A program made the translations under genes and the position numbers. The notes under the pieces were generated by a model that ran no database searches, was not told where the DNA came from, and worked only from the letters and a program-made list of their open reading frames with translations. From assembly GCA_001820875.1 (NCBI GenBank), contig MHRF01000001.1:56899-104826 (forward strand): DNA of 47,928 nt. The letters run 5' to 3'. The first letter of the stretch is position 1, and each line of letters opens with the position of its first letter. The DNA is from Candidatus Taylorbacteria bacterium RIFCSPHIGHO2_01_FULL_46_22b (GTDB lineage: Bacteria; Patescibacteriota; Minisyncoccia; Phycocordibacterales; DSPV01). Shown in pieces: positions 15,460 through 23,021 of the stretch.

Positions 15460-15489
15460 CTATCTCTTACGATATATCGTAAGAGATAG
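15460..15489. promoter_or_regulatory. 30-bp perfect palindrome after the TrpR-like gene
   Basis: The core CTTACGATATATCGTAAG (15466-15483) extended to 30 bp, 40 bp past the regulator's stop codon. The inner 24 bp are identical to the 24-bp palindrome inside the RT gene. No T-run follows. With the site at 15001 it would allow looping around the regulator gene. Confidence 0.65.
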
Positions 15490-15519
15490 GTATAGGAACA
15501 AGAGTAACAAATATTTACT

Positions 15520-15673
15520 CCTCTCGGCCAGAAATTCGACTCTTACAGAGTCAGTACCCCGATTGGTTTTTCTTTTCGCACAAGTGCTCAAGAAAAAGCT
15601 CAATCGGGCTTCGATTCTTGCACGGACGCGCTTAGGCACGTCCTCGAGAGGATTATTCCGTTTCACTCCACAA
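15520..15673 (-). repeat. tRNA-linked structured repeat, copy A (at tRNA-Arg)
   Basis: Lies directly 3' of tRNA-Arg. It ends (tRNA sense) with a 14-nt copy of the tRNA 3' region (CCTCTCGGCCAGAA on the plus strand at 15520-15533 and again in the tRNA at 15675-15688). Folding: P0 hairpin 15624-15643, P3 hairpin GACTC-TTACA-GAGTC at 15538-15552, P2 arms CCCGATTG and CAATCGGG with an inner TTTTTCTT/AAGAAAAA stem. P1 is AGAATCGAA against the tRNA T-arm copy. One P0 pair is G-U only in the tRNA-sense strand. Confidence 0.8.
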
Positions 15674-15745
15674 TCCTCTCGGCCAGAATCGAACTGGCAT
15701 CGTCTCCTTCGGAGGGAGACATCCTATCCATTGAACGACGAGAGG
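15674..15745 (-). tRNA. tRNA-Arg (anticodon CCG)
   Basis: Full cloverleaf on the minus strand: acceptor CCTCTCG/CGAGAGG, anticodon stem TCTCC/GGAGA with loop CTCCGAA (anticodon CCG, reads CGG), T-stem GCCAG/CTGGC with loop TTCGATT, discriminator A at 15674. The CCA is not encoded. Confidence 0.93.
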
Positions 15746-15805
15746 TTGTCTTATAACTTCCATACAATAGAGGGTATCTGGATATCAGGCAAGCATATTT
15801 AAACT

Positions 15806-16360
15806 CTATGCATCAAACCGATAATCGGCAATTGAAAACAGGTCAACACCATAATATTTTTTGTGGACCACGGCCTGATCTTCAAACACCGCTTTCTCCC
15901 ACGAAAGTCCCAGAAGTTCGGCTCCCTTTCGTACACCTGCTTCACTTGGCGCTTCGATCTCAAGCACCATAGGAATTTTGGGCCACTCATCAATGTCAAA
16001 TGTCGTATCACCATGCGTAAATGTCTTCCGTTTTTTCTCCTGAAAACGAACAAGTGGCAGGCCTATTGCAGTCAAAAATTTCACCGCATCCTCTGCAGAA
16101 GAAATATTCACCTCAACTTCTTCAGTGCTATCAACTCCCCATGTTGGATTTGCTTTGTATGTTAGCCAGTGTGTCTTGCCATCCGTGCGCACGCGCACCC
16201 GCCGGAACTGTTTCATCCATTCAGGGTGCGCAAAAATCCATTCTCTAAAAAAGAAATCACCAATTTGTTTTGCTCCAACTTCAGATAACTTCTTGAGAAG
16301 CTCTTTCTGATCGAGGTCAAGCCACCGCGCCTCTACTTCTTTGTGTTCGCTGTTCGACAT
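15806..16360 (-). CDS. CYTH-domain protein (CyaB/class IV adenylate cyclase-like)
   Basis: 184 residues, a typical single CYTH domain. EVEARW at the N-terminus replaces the usual ExExK with a final arginine. Basic strand RRVRVRTDGKTHWLTYK, acidic strand STEEVEVNI, then FQEKKRKTF, TFDIDEWPKIPMVLEIEA and the closing KKYYGVDLFS are all family-typical. In the CyaB/ThTPase branch these residues line a triphosphate tunnel. Substrate unknown. It differs from the longer CYTH protein beside dcd, so the two are not recent duplicates. Confidence 0.85.
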   Translation of the reverse strand: MSNSEHKEVEARWLDLDQKELLKKLSEVGAKQIGDFFFREWIFAHPEWMKQFRRVRVRTDGKTHWLTYKANPTWGVDSTEEVEVNISSAEDAVKFLTAIGLPLVRFQEKKRKTFTHGDTTFDIDEWPKIPMVLEIEAPSEAGVRKGAELLGLSWEKAVFEDQAVVHKKYYGVDLFSIADYRFDA

Positions 16361-16377
16361 AAAGCGCGATTCGTTTA

Positions 16378-17208
16378 TTAATTACACACTCCTCCTTTTG
16401 GTACTGTGATGAGTTCTTTCACAGTAATTGCATTTTTATAATCCGCACCAAATCCATCTTCTGGCGCCGGAACAATTTTTCCAGAAATCACTATATAAAC
16501 AGGGGCATACGGATCTGTAGCAGTCGCCGCATTTGTATTGTAGGCACCCGTTAAATCTCTATAGGCAGGAGAGTCTCCCATCACCCAGTAATCAGTTTTT
16601 TCAGCGCACGACTTAAATGTCCGTGCTTCATGTCCCATAACTAAATTTCCATAGAAAACCGACTCACCTACCTCGAGTGGTTGAATTTCAGACAACACGC
16701 CGTATTTAACAAGAAGGTATTTGGTCACCCCTAAAGAAGGCTTTGCGGTCATGGGTTCCGAGGGTTTGCGATCTGCAAAATTCACTGCCGCAAGACCATC
16801 TTGTATCGAGATTGTATTGGGGGTAATTCGATCACCGAGTAAAATTGCATTCGTACCTTGGAAACCTCCTTCGCTCTGTATCGCAGCAACCGCATAAAAG
16901 AATGAGCCACTTCCCCCTCTCTCTTGCGTCAAAAATGAAACCGCGTCGAGCAACCCATCCCCCGTGACATCACCCAACACTGGCTCGCCAAATAGACGAG
17001 TGGTTACTACTGATGCAGAACCGAGCGCTGCTTCATGAGTTTCAATTCCATCTTTCAAAGTAACTGACTGTCCATCAATGACGTACGTCGAGTTCTTCGG
17101 ACTATCAGCCAGTTGTTCTTTCACCTCATCAGACGATTTAGGTCCAAGAACAAACAGGAGGGCGATAACCACACCGACAAATACAAGCACTCCAATGATT
17201 TTTTTCAT
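16378..17208 (-). CDS. Membrane-anchored hypothetical protein with FG-GAP-like segment
   Basis: 276 residues. An N-terminal anchor (IIGVLVFVGVVIALLFVLGP) is followed by an exported domain. The segment GEPVLGDVTGDGLLDAVSFLTQ has the calcium-binding pattern DxTGDGxxD found in FG-GAP and dockerin-like repeats. The rest resembles uncharacterised Patescibacteria secreted proteins; two cysteines (FKSCAEKTDY and GGVCN at the C-terminus) could pair. It lies 17 bp upstream of the second CYTH gene on the same strand, so the two may share a transcript. Function unknown. Confidence 0.6.
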   Translation of the reverse strand: MKKIIGVLVFVGVVIALLFVLGPKSSDEVKEQLADSPKNSTYVIDGQSVTLKDGIETHEAALGSASVVTTRLFGEPVLGDVTGDGLLDAVSFLTQERGGSGSFFYAVAAIQSEGGFQGTNAILLGDRITPNTISIQDGLAAVNFADRKPSEPMTAKPSLGVTKYLLVKYGVLSEIQPLEVGESVFYGNLVMGHEARTFKSCAEKTDYWVMGDSPAYRDLTGAYNTNAATATDPYAPVYIVISGKIVPAPEDGFGADYKNAITVKELITVPKGGVCN

Positions 17209-17259
17209 ATACGAAAAGTTATTGATTTCCTCATCTTAACACGCCCCCCAAAACAGAAC

Positions 17260-17832
17260 CTATTTCAGTACTGCAACACCAAACTCTTGTAGCACTTCTT
17301 TCAAAACTTCTATCGGTAAGCCAAGTATATTAGTCTCGCTCCCCTCTATACGCTCAACGAATTTTTTACCGACGCCTTGATACGCATACCCACCTGCCTT
17401 TTCGAGAGACTCGCCGGTTTCTACATACTCATCAATTTCTTTTTCAGAAAAAGACTTAAACCAGATCTTCGTTTCAACCAATTTTGTAATTTCCCTTCCC
17501 GCATGAATAACCGTCAAACCTGAAAGCATTGCATGAACAGATCCACTTAACAATTTCAGCATCTTTCTTGCATTTTCTTTGGTAAGAGGTTTCCCCAGTA
17601 GCTTCCCTTCATACACGACAAAAGTATCAGCGCCAATAACAATGGCCTCTGGATTTTTTTGAGCAACATCTTGTGCCTTTCCTCTAGACAAATGTGTAGC
17701 AAGTTCATGTGGCAGAAGAGGCAAGGTCATATCTTCTATGTAGTTGCTGGGAAAAACTTCAAATACAAAACCAGCATCTTCCAAGACTTTCCGTCTCCCT
17801 AGAGACTGTGATGCGAGGATTAATTTCTTCAT
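17260..17832 (-). CDS. maf: Maf-family nucleotide pyrophosphatase
   Basis: 190 residues. Maf proteins hydrolyse non-canonical or pyrimidine nucleoside triphosphates. The start LILASQSLGRRKVLEDAGF matches the family's SxSxRR phosphate-binding motif, and VIGADTFVVYEGKLLGKP holds the catalytic aspartate. KAGGYAYQGVGKKFVERIEGSETNILGLP is the conserved C-terminal block. The ATG at 17832 is chosen over an upstream one because that frame would run through tRNA-His. The gene starts 6 bp after the tRNA-His 3' end, so it is likely read from the tRNA promoter. Confidence 0.92.
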   Translation of the reverse strand: MKKLILASQSLGRRKVLEDAGFVFEVFPSNYIEDMTLPLLPHELATHLSRGKAQDVAQKNPEAIVIGADTFVVYEGKLLGKPLTKENARKMLKLLSGSVHAMLSGLTVIHAGREITKLVETKIWFKSFSEKEIDEYVETGESLEKAGGYAYQGVGKKFVERIEGSETNILGLPIEVLKEVLQEFGVAVLK

Positions 17833-17838
17833 AACGTG

Positions 17839-17911
17839 GGTGCCTACTGGGATTCGAACCCAGACTAGAAGCTCCACAGGCTTCCGTGCTAACCATTACA
17901 CAATAGGCACC
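17839..17911 (-). tRNA. tRNA-His (anticodon GTG)
   Basis: Cloverleaf with the histidine hallmark of an extra G at -1 paired with C73 (GGTGCCTA/TAGGCACC). Anticodon stem GAAGC/GCTTC, loop CTGTGGA, anticodon GTG. T-loop TTCGAAT. No encoded CCA. Unlike the other tRNAs in the window it has no structured repeat behind it; maf begins 6 bp downstream. Confidence 0.95.
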
Positions 17912-17969
17912 ATGTCGTGAACCAACAAGTACAAATTACACTAAAAAAGCTGAAATCGCCACTGGCGTC

Positions 17970-18527
17970 TCACTCATACTTCGGCGGTTCTTCAACAACA
18001 CCTGCTTTGAAATTCGCGAATCGTGCAAGTGCGTAACAAAGACTCGAAAGCCGGTTGAGATATGCTCTGGTGTGTTCGCCGATAGAAATCTCCCCTGCCT
18101 CAATCGCGCGAATCACGGTACGCTCGGCGCGGCGCGCAAATGTTCGCGCTACATCGAAACTTGCTCCCATTTCTGTCCCGCCGGAAATAAAGAAAGTTTT
18201 TATCGGCGGCATCTCCCGCTCAATCTCATCGACAAGCACTTCGATCTCCCCCACTTTGCTCGGTTTTATCGTTTTCTCTGCACCAGCAATCTCGGCCTGC
18301 ACAATAAAAAGATTTCGCTGTGTCAGTGCCAGCATCTCCGCAGCCGTCTTTCCGTCAATTTTCCATTTCAATGCTTTTGCTTTCACCTTACACAAACCCA
18401 AAAACGAATTGAGTTCATCAAGTGTCCCCAGAGCTTCCGTGGTGCATGACGCTTTAGAAACCCGCTCACCGGATTTTTGTTTGAGCGTCTTGGTTGTTCC
18501 TCCATCGCCTTTTCGGGTGTAAAGCAT
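17970..18527 (-). CDS. Cob(I)alamin adenosyltransferase, PduO type
   Basis: 185 residues. It transfers adenosyl from ATP to cob(I)alamin to give the B12 coenzyme. The N-terminal ATP loop YTRKGDGGTTKT is the PduO signature. The helical bundle contains ALGTLDELNSFLGL, SGGTEMGASFDVARTFARRAERTV with the conserved arginines, and LNRLSSLCYALARF. Small parasitic-style genomes seldom make B12, so it most likely recharges imported cobalamin for a B12-dependent enzyme such as class II ribonucleotide reductase; no such enzyme is in the window. Confidence 0.92.
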   Translation of the reverse strand: MLYTRKGDGGTTKTLKQKSGERVSKASCTTEALGTLDELNSFLGLCKVKAKALKWKIDGKTAAEMLALTQRNLFIVQAEIAGAEKTIKPSKVGEIEVLVDEIEREMPPIKTFFISGGTEMGASFDVARTFARRAERTVIRAIEAGEISIGEHTRAYLNRLSSLCYALARFANFKAGVVEEPPKYE

Positions 18528-18567
18528 ACCCTAAGCCTACGCCTCTCAAGAAAGGTCGTCCAGCAAA

Positions 18568-18840
18568 CTATCCTTCAATATTGAAACCGGAAAATCCCCC
18601 TGTCGATTCCTTATATTCTGCTTGTATATTTTGGACTTTTGAAAAAAATGACCCTTCTTTTAATTTGCCTAAAAATTCAATCAAAAGAGCAGGATCCCCT
18701 TCAGCAATGACCTCAACTGATCCGTCCTCCAGATTTCGTACAGTGCCGGTAATACCAAGTGTTCGTGCATGTCGCCGTGCGAATGCGCGATAAAAGACAC
18801 CCTGTACGATTCCAAAAGCTTTTGCTTCGAGTCGCTTCAT
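18568..18840 (-). CDS. acyP: Acylphosphatase
   Basis: 90 residues, the normal length. It hydrolyses carboxyl-phosphate bonds. The motif GIVQGVFYRAFARRHA contains the phosphate-binding loop and catalytic arginine (family pattern VQGVxxR), and GTVRNLEDGSVEVIAEG includes the catalytic asparagine. The ATG at 18840 is used; the open frame extends far upstream but that part is low-complexity translation of non-coding sequence. It lies 40 bp upstream of the adenosyltransferase gene on the same strand. Confidence 0.92.
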   Translation of the reverse strand: MKRLEAKAFGIVQGVFYRAFARRHARTLGITGTVRNLEDGSVEVIAEGDPALLIEFLGKLKEGSFFSKVQNIQAEYKESTGGFSGFNIEG

Positions 18841-18918
18841 AATCAACTTGTATTTAAATAGTATATCTGCTAATTTCTTCAATATATAGTTCCCAACCCT
18901 CAAAGAGAAAGGCTCACT

Positions 18919-19215
18919 ATGAGCAAGGCGAACCGTGACGCAAGACGGTTGACTGAAAAAGCCGACAGGCAAGCGCAAAAAGACCGACAAATGAAAAAAC
19001 CCGATGGCACCAGCGCCTATGCAAAAAAAATCAGAACAAAAGGGCGTTTTGCGTGGATGGGACAGAACGCAGAAGGTGAGGAGCAGCAACCTCCACCACC
19101 GCCAAAGGACTGGACACCCAAGACGTCTTACCAGAGCCCCGCGCTTGTCACTCTGCCATCGGGTCGGAAAGCGTGGATTACCAGCAGTGGTTGTGATCTG
19201 AAATTTGTGGGATGA
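18919..19215 (+). CDS. Small basic hypothetical protein
   Basis: 98 residues on the plus strand, preceded by a good ribosome-binding site (GAGAAAGG, about 7 bp before ATG). The N-terminal half is highly charged (KANRDARRLTEKADRQAQKDRQMKKPDG), the middle holds a run of five prolines, and the end reads TLPSGRKAWITSSGCDLKFVG. No membrane segment. I recognise no family. Divergent from acyP, 78 bp away. The ribosome-binding site and composition favour a real gene. Confidence 0.5.
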   Translation: MSKANRDARRLTEKADRQAQKDRQMKKPDGTSAYAKKIRTKGRFAWMGQNAEGEEQQPPPPPKDWTPKTSYQSPALVTLPSGRKAWITSSGCDLKFVG

Positions 19216-19271
19216 CGATGTCGTCTGCGAAAGATGGAGGTCTCCTCCATCTTTTCTTTTACATGTGGTGC

Positions 19272-19457
19272 AAGAGAGAGGAGAAAGGACTTGGTCACGA
19301 GTTTTTGGTCGACCATCGTCTCCCAAAACTCTCGACCCCGACTCGCCCGTTTTGCCTGCTGGCAAAACATGGCTCCGTCTTTCAAGTCCTCACGCGAGCA
19401 AAGCAATTTGCTCGCTTCCCGCAACAAAATCAAAAACCCCTTTCGGGGTTTCGATTT
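19272..19457 (-). repeat. tRNA-linked structured repeat, large variant H (at tRNA-Leu)
   Basis: Lies 3' of tRNA-Leu. Next to the tRNA is a terminator-like hairpin (AACCCC-tttc-GGGGTT on the plus strand, about 19435-19450). Then comes a P0-like hairpin GCGAGCAAA-gcaa-TTTGCTCGC (19394-19415), a P1 strand TTCAAGTCCTC (19381-19391) identical on the plus strand to the T-arm of tRNA-Leu in sense, two internal hairpins (GTTTTGCC/GGCAAAAC; GAGTTTTTGG/CCAAAACTC), and a closing AGGACTTG at 19286-19293. Same plan as the other copies but longer and without the CCCGATTG core. Confidence 0.6.
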
Positions 19458-19459
19458 TG

Positions 19460-19540
19460 TGCGCGGGAGAGGACTTGAACCTCCACGCCTTGCGGCATAC
19501 GCACCTCAAGCGTACGTGTATACCATTTCACCACCCGCGC
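19460..19540 (-). tRNA. tRNA-Leu (anticodon GAG)
   Basis: Class II tRNA with a long variable arm (ATGCCGCAAGGCGT). Acceptor GCGCGGG/CCCGCGC, anticodon stem TACGC/GCGTA with loop TTGAGGT (anticodon GAG, reads CUC), T-loop TTCAAGT. Discriminator A at 19460, CCA not encoded. Confidence 0.93.
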
Positions 19541-19632
19541 GTCCGGCCATTATGCCAAAAATTGAGGAATGTTCAAGTAAAAGAAAGCCGGACATCGTTC
19601 TGATGGCCGGCGAGCGAGAAAACGTGTAGAAC

Positions 19633-19887
19633 TTACGGGCACACGCATTTGATGTCAAACAGTTCACCGAGCGTGCGAGGCGTCCTGCAGTGAGAACACT
19701 GCACATAGTAGTCCTGCGGACATCGGGCACTATGTCTCCCGATTTTTTTGACTGTGTCTGTGAACACTCGCCGACACATCGGGCAGGTGATATCTATCAC
19801 TTGTCTCCCAGATACATCAGTTCCATCCTTCCAGACGAACTGGCACAACTGACTAAGCAATGCGGACTGGTACACGTGTTGACTCAT
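19633..19887 (-). CDS. Small zinc-ribbon-like protein
   Basis: 84 residues from the ATG at 19887. Cysteine pairs CPMC, CPQDYYVQCSHC and CVC near the end give a pattern expected for one or two zinc knuckles; a histidine (GRHSARCP) may also bind metal. I recognise no family. It overlaps the 3' end of the next upstream gene by 35 bp in another frame, which suggests a two-gene operon. Single-domain zinc ribbons often bind nucleic acid, but nothing here proves it. Confidence 0.55.
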   Translation of the reverse strand: MSQHVYQSALLSQLCQFVWKDGTDVSGRQVIDITCPMCRRVFTDTVKKIGRHSARCPQDYYVQCSHCRTPRTLGELFDIKCVCP

Positions 19888-20185
19888 AGGGATTCTTTCG
19901 TTGAACTGGTTCATTGACGAACTGAAGCAGGAATACAACCACTCGGTTGTATTCGGCAGCGGCCATTTTCTGCCGTTTTCCCCTTTTCCATTGAAATCCT
20001 CTACGAGCAAGATCGAGGAGCGCTGTTTGTTCAGGCCTATTCGGTTTAGTGCGCTTAACAAGCTCGATTACCTTCTGCGCATCAACATCACGACCCATTT
20101 CGACATAGGTCTTGAGCGCTGCGCAGACATCCATCGAAATAACTGATGGGTCATTCGCTAAGTCTGTAAAAGACCTGTCTTGCAT
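19853..20185 (-). CDS. Small hypothetical protein, operon partner of the zinc-ribbon protein
   Basis: 110 residues from the ATG at 20185, which has AAAGGAAA 3 to 10 bp upstream. Charged and mostly helical: SFTDLANDPSVISMDVCAALKTYVEM, then RDVDAQKVIELVKRTKPNRPEQTALLDLARRGFQWKRGKRQ, a strongly basic turn. No signal peptide or membrane segment, no recognised domain. It precedes the zinc-ribbon gene on the same strand with a 35-bp overlap. Confidence 0.55.
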   Translation of the reverse strand: MQDRSFTDLANDPSVISMDVCAALKTYVEMGRDVDAQKVIELVKRTKPNRPEQTALLDLARRGFQWKRGKRQKMAAAEYNRVVVFLLQFVNEPVQRKNPYESTRVPVRIA

Positions 20186-20258
20186 GGGTTTCCTTTCTCT
20201 TTCGAGTTCAAAAACTAAAATACCATTAAAAATAACTTGCGTCAAATAACTTTCGAGA

Positions 20259-20296
20259 AAATAACACCGCGCGCCCTCGGGCGCGCGGTGTTATTT
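20259..20296. terminator. Terminator of rplS
   Basis: A very strong inverted repeat (arms 20259-20276 and 20279-20296) built on ACACCGCGCGCCC/GGGCGCGCGGTGT, flanked by AAATA/TATTT, so bidirectional in shape. It lies 10 bp past the rplS stop and separates it from the two small genes further on. Confidence 0.8.
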
Positions 20297-20306
20297 GAAT
20301 TTAAAT

Positions 20307-20774
20307 TTATGAGGATTTGATTGTCTCGACTTCTGCAACTGCTTCCTTATTGACGACTGGGTCTAGTTTTTCCGCTGGCGGTGCTTTTATTACTCGCAAT
20401 TCGCTTTTCATTTTGCGGCGGATTTCTTTCGCTGCTTTCTCGCGAATGTGATAGAGCTTTGCGCGGCGCACGCGTGCGCGGCGGGTAATTTCTATTGTAT
20501 CAATCAGCGGAGTATAGAGCGGAAAAATGCGTTCAACGCCAACACCGTCAACTACGCGCCGGACCGTAAATGTCGAACCTGCTTCAGTGCCGTGTTTGAC
20601 GGCAAGCACCAGTCCTTCAAACGCTTGCAGACGAGTCTTGTCCTTCTCCCCTTTTTCGGCATTCCCTTTATCGACAACTTTCTGCATCACTCGGACGGTA
20701 TCACCCGCGCGAAGACCAAGAAGCTTGCGCGCTTCAATATCAACGGATGAAATTTTGATTGTTGGGGTGGCCAT
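20307..20774 (-). CDS. rplS: 50S ribosomal protein L19
   Basis: 155 residues. The L19 core spans about residues 5-115: [69 protein letters not shown] and [20 protein letters not shown] 35-residue acidic and proline-containing tail follows ([19 protein letters not shown]), longer than in E. coli L19 (115 residues). The ATG at 20774 (MATPTIKI) is chosen; upstream sequence in frame is not L19-like. No rimM, trmD or rpsP accompanies it, unlike the classic operon. Confidence 0.95.
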   Translation of the reverse strand: MATPTIKISSVDIEARKLLGLRAGDTVRVMQKVVDKGNAEKGEKDKTRLQAFEGLVLAVKHGTEAGSTFTVRRVVDGVGVERIFPLYTPLIDTIEITRRARVRRAKLYHIREKAAKEIRRKMKSELRVIKAPPAEKLDPVVNKEAVAEVETIKSS

Positions 20775-20831
20775 ATAAAACAAACTAAGTAGGAGTAATC
20801 TAACATATCCACCTGTATCAGGCAAGAATCC

Positions 20832-20877
20832 GCCCCAGTCGAGACTGGGGCATGGATGACTTGGCGAGAAATCGCCT
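20832..20877. other. Two hairpins between rplS and the next gene
   Basis: GCCCCAGTC-gag-ACTGGGGC at about 20831-20850 and GGCGA-gaaa-TCGCC at 20862-20875. The second touches the end of the small hypothetical gene. Neither has a clear T-run on the minus strand. They may be an rplS 5' leader structure or weak terminators. Confidence 0.45.
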
Positions 20878-21088
20878 AGGGAGCAAATTGGAACGTAAGC
20901 TGGTTGAGTTCTTCCGGTTTGCAACTGGGAATTTCCAACTGTGTCCAGCGCGTGGAAGGAGCGGTCGGTGCGGATGCAAGGACTTGATTCACTCTTCGGA
21001 TGGCTAACGCCATTGTGCACAGAGCAAGAAAGTCTGTCTGTTGTGTTCTCTCGGTTGCTGCAAGCAGCGGTTCAAACATGGTGTTCAT
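20876..21088 (-). CDS. Small hypothetical protein
   Basis: 70 residues from an ATG at 21088: a helical N-terminal half ([35 protein letters not shown]) and a polar tail ending [13 protein letters not shown]. The frame is open upstream into the rluD-like gene but that part is antisense-type noise. No strong ribosome-binding site, no recognised family. It may be real because it fills the gap between rplS and the pseudouridine synthase. Confidence 0.4.
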   Translation of the reverse strand: MNTMFEPLLAATERTQQTDFLALCTMALAIRRVNQVLASAPTAPSTRWTQLEIPSCKPEELNQLTFQFAP

Positions 21089-21128
21089 AATCTTTTGGTG
21101 TTCGGATCCTACACCCAGACTACCACTT

Positions 21129-21848
21129 TTACTCTGATGTGAGAAGTTTAATCGCGTGTTCAAAATCTGCTGGATATGGCGCGGTTGCGGAAATCTCTTT
21201 TCCTCCTCTTCCTTTAAACGTGATCTTATACGAGTGAAGCGCGGTGCGGGAAAATCCGAGCGCGGGAGCGCGCTTGGCGGCATACAAAGAATCAGAAACC
21301 ACCGGATGATTAACTGCTTTAAAATGCACGCGAATCTGGTGAGTTCTTCCGGTCCGCGGCTGCGCTTCGATAAAACTAAATCCGTCTTTGCGCTTCAATA
21401 CCTTAAACCACGTGATCGCTTCGCGCATCACTCCTTTTGCTCCGCGACCTGCAGACTTCTGACGAAAATCGTTTGCACTGCGGCCGATTGGACGATTAAT
21501 AATTCCCCGATCATCTCTAAGTTCACCGTAGACAAAAGCGCGGTATATCTTGTGCACCTGCCTATCGGCAAATTGCCGTTTCATATACAAAAAAGATTCG
21601 GGGTTTTTTGCAATCACCATCGCGCCGCTCGTCTCGCGATCAAGTCGATGTACAATCCCCGGCCGCGCGATTGCAGTTCCATCTGCCAGCACAATGGGTT
21701 CGCCTACGCTCTCAATTGTAGGGTAATTTTTTACAATCCAATCAACCAGTGTGGGTTCCACCGTCCGCCGATCAGCATGCACCACAAGTCCTGCTGGTTT
21801 GTTGATCACCAGAACATCGTCATCTTCATAGAGCACAACTACTTCCAT
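21129..21848 (-). CDS. RluA/RluD-family pseudouridine synthase
   Basis: 239 residues. It isomerises uridine in rRNA or tRNA. Motifs: EDDDVLVINKPAGLVVH, the catalytic HRLDRETSGAMVIAK with its aspartate, and QPRTGRTHQIRVHFKAVNHPVVSD. The N-terminal S4 domain of RluD is absent, so it is closer to RluA or RluC-type minimal forms; target position unknown. Its start overlaps the end of the CAP-domain gene by 10 bp, indicating translational coupling. Confidence 0.92.
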   Translation of the reverse strand: MEVVVLYEDDDVLVINKPAGLVVHADRRTVEPTLVDWIVKNYPTIESVGEPIVLADGTAIARPGIVHRLDRETSGAMVIAKNPESFLYMKRQFADRQVHKIYRAFVYGELRDDRGIINRPIGRSANDFRQKSAGRGAKGVMREAITWFKVLKRKDGFSFIEAQPRTGRTHQIRVHFKAVNHPVVSDSLYAAKRAPALGFSRTALHSYKITFKGRGGKEISATAPYPADFEHAIKLLTSE

Positions 21849-22879
21849 AACACATTGCTAACCTCTGCAGAAAGCACCGTCACCGATGAATCGGAAGCGC
21901 GATAGACATAATATGCAGAGACTAAAATAAGAATCATCACGCAAACCGAAGCGACATGGTGTGCACGATGATCATGTCGGACAAAAAGCACTCCGCACAA
22001 TACAATCAGCAAGATCAGACCGATGATAGCGTATACAAGTGCAAGCAATTTGCTCGGACTTGCGACAAATCTATCTATAAATGATGAGTACTGTGTGAGA
22101 GATGATGCCCCAACTGCCGCAATAGTTTCAGGAGAGACATCAATAGCATTAGCATTTTTCACTGCCACAAAACTCTGTGCATCCGTTTCTGATTCTTGTA
22201 TTGCCACAACAGGCACTTCTGCCTCGATTGAAACAATTGAAACTTCAGACTCGGTAACTTCTTCTGCAGGTGGAGAAAATTCAGAAGGAACCGGAAGTAC
22301 TGCAGATGCACTTTGCACCGGAAGCTGGCTGCCAAACATCTGTACGACAAATACTGTTCTGCGCCCGTTGTGTATTCCCTCCGCAGTGGCAATGCCAATT
22401 TCATTAAAATGTCCACTCAAAATATTTGCGCGATGCCCTGGCGAATTCATCCATGCGTCATTGACTGCAGCAGAATCGTCAAAATCAATGGCGAGATTCT
22501 CTCCCGCGTAGAGAAACGGATACCCTGCCTTGGTAAACCAGTGCCACGGAGTAACGCCAGTCGGACTCTCGTGCGCAAAGTATCCGTGCAAAGCCATGTC
22601 TGCGGCTTTCAGACGCGCTGCTTCAGAAAGCAGCGGATTAATTGTCAGCGCTGAAAGTTCATATGATGCACGATCACTGTTTGCAAGATCAACCAAGACG
22701 CTAGGCAAAACGCTTGCAAGAAAATTATTGGTCTTCAGTACGATCCGATATGTCTGTGAAACAAAAAGTGTTCCCAACACAAAAACAAGGAGCGCCAATA
22801 CACCAGTCGCACGCAGAATATGCGGGCGAAAATTATTTTCTTTGTGCGGGATAAGAATTTTCTTCACGAGACGTCTCAT
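21839..22879 (-). CDS. CAP/SCP-domain secreted membrane protein
   Basis: 346 residues. Helix 1 (ILRATGVLALLVFVLGTLFVS) is a signal anchor. Residues about 70-205 are a CAP domain: LSEAARLKAADMALHGYFAHESPTG, WFTKAGYPFLYAGENLA, WMNSPGHRANILSG, with the histidines and glutamate typical of the bacterial YkwD branch. A Pro/Glu/Ser-rich linker follows, then two C-terminal helices (LLALVYAIIGLILLIVLCGVLFV and VASVCVMILILVSAYYV). The ATG at 22879 is preferred because the signal anchor then lies near the N-terminus. Confidence 0.88.
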   Translation of the reverse strand: MRRLVKKILIPHKENNFRPHILRATGVLALLVFVLGTLFVSQTYRIVLKTNNFLASVLPSVLVDLANSDRASYELSALTINPLLSEAARLKAADMALHGYFAHESPTGVTPWHWFTKAGYPFLYAGENLAIDFDDSAAVNDAWMNSPGHRANILSGHFNEIGIATAEGIHNGRRTVFVVQMFGSQLPVQSASAVLPVPSEFSPPAEEVTESEVSIVSIEAEVPVVAIQESETDAQSFVAVKNANAIDVSPETIAAVGASSLTQYSSFIDRFVASPSKLLALVYAIIGLILLIVLCGVLFVRHDHRAHHVASVCVMILILVSAYYVYRASDSSVTVLSAEVSNVLWK

Positions 22880-23021
22880 GACGAAAATTAAAGCATAAAA
22901 ATAAGGAAAAAACAACCCCTTATGAGCTTGGTGTTCAAAATATGGCTCTAAATCAGAGTAAATTAGTGCTCGTACCCGATTCATCTTCCCAGATGATGAA
23001 GGTTTATTAATAGCGCTTACT

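Noticed and set aside
15001-15489. Palindromes around the TrpR-like gene as terminators
   Set aside because: AT-rich centre, no T-run, one overlaps the start codon, and the third copy is inside a coding region.
18568-19365. 265-residue protein extending acylphosphatase upstream
   Set aside because: The extra 175 residues overlap a plus-strand gene with a good ribosome-binding site and read as low-complexity, cysteine- and serine-rich noise.
21156-21905. 249-residue plus-strand frame
   Set aside because: Antisense of the intact pseudouridine synthase gene with its HRLDRETSG motif.
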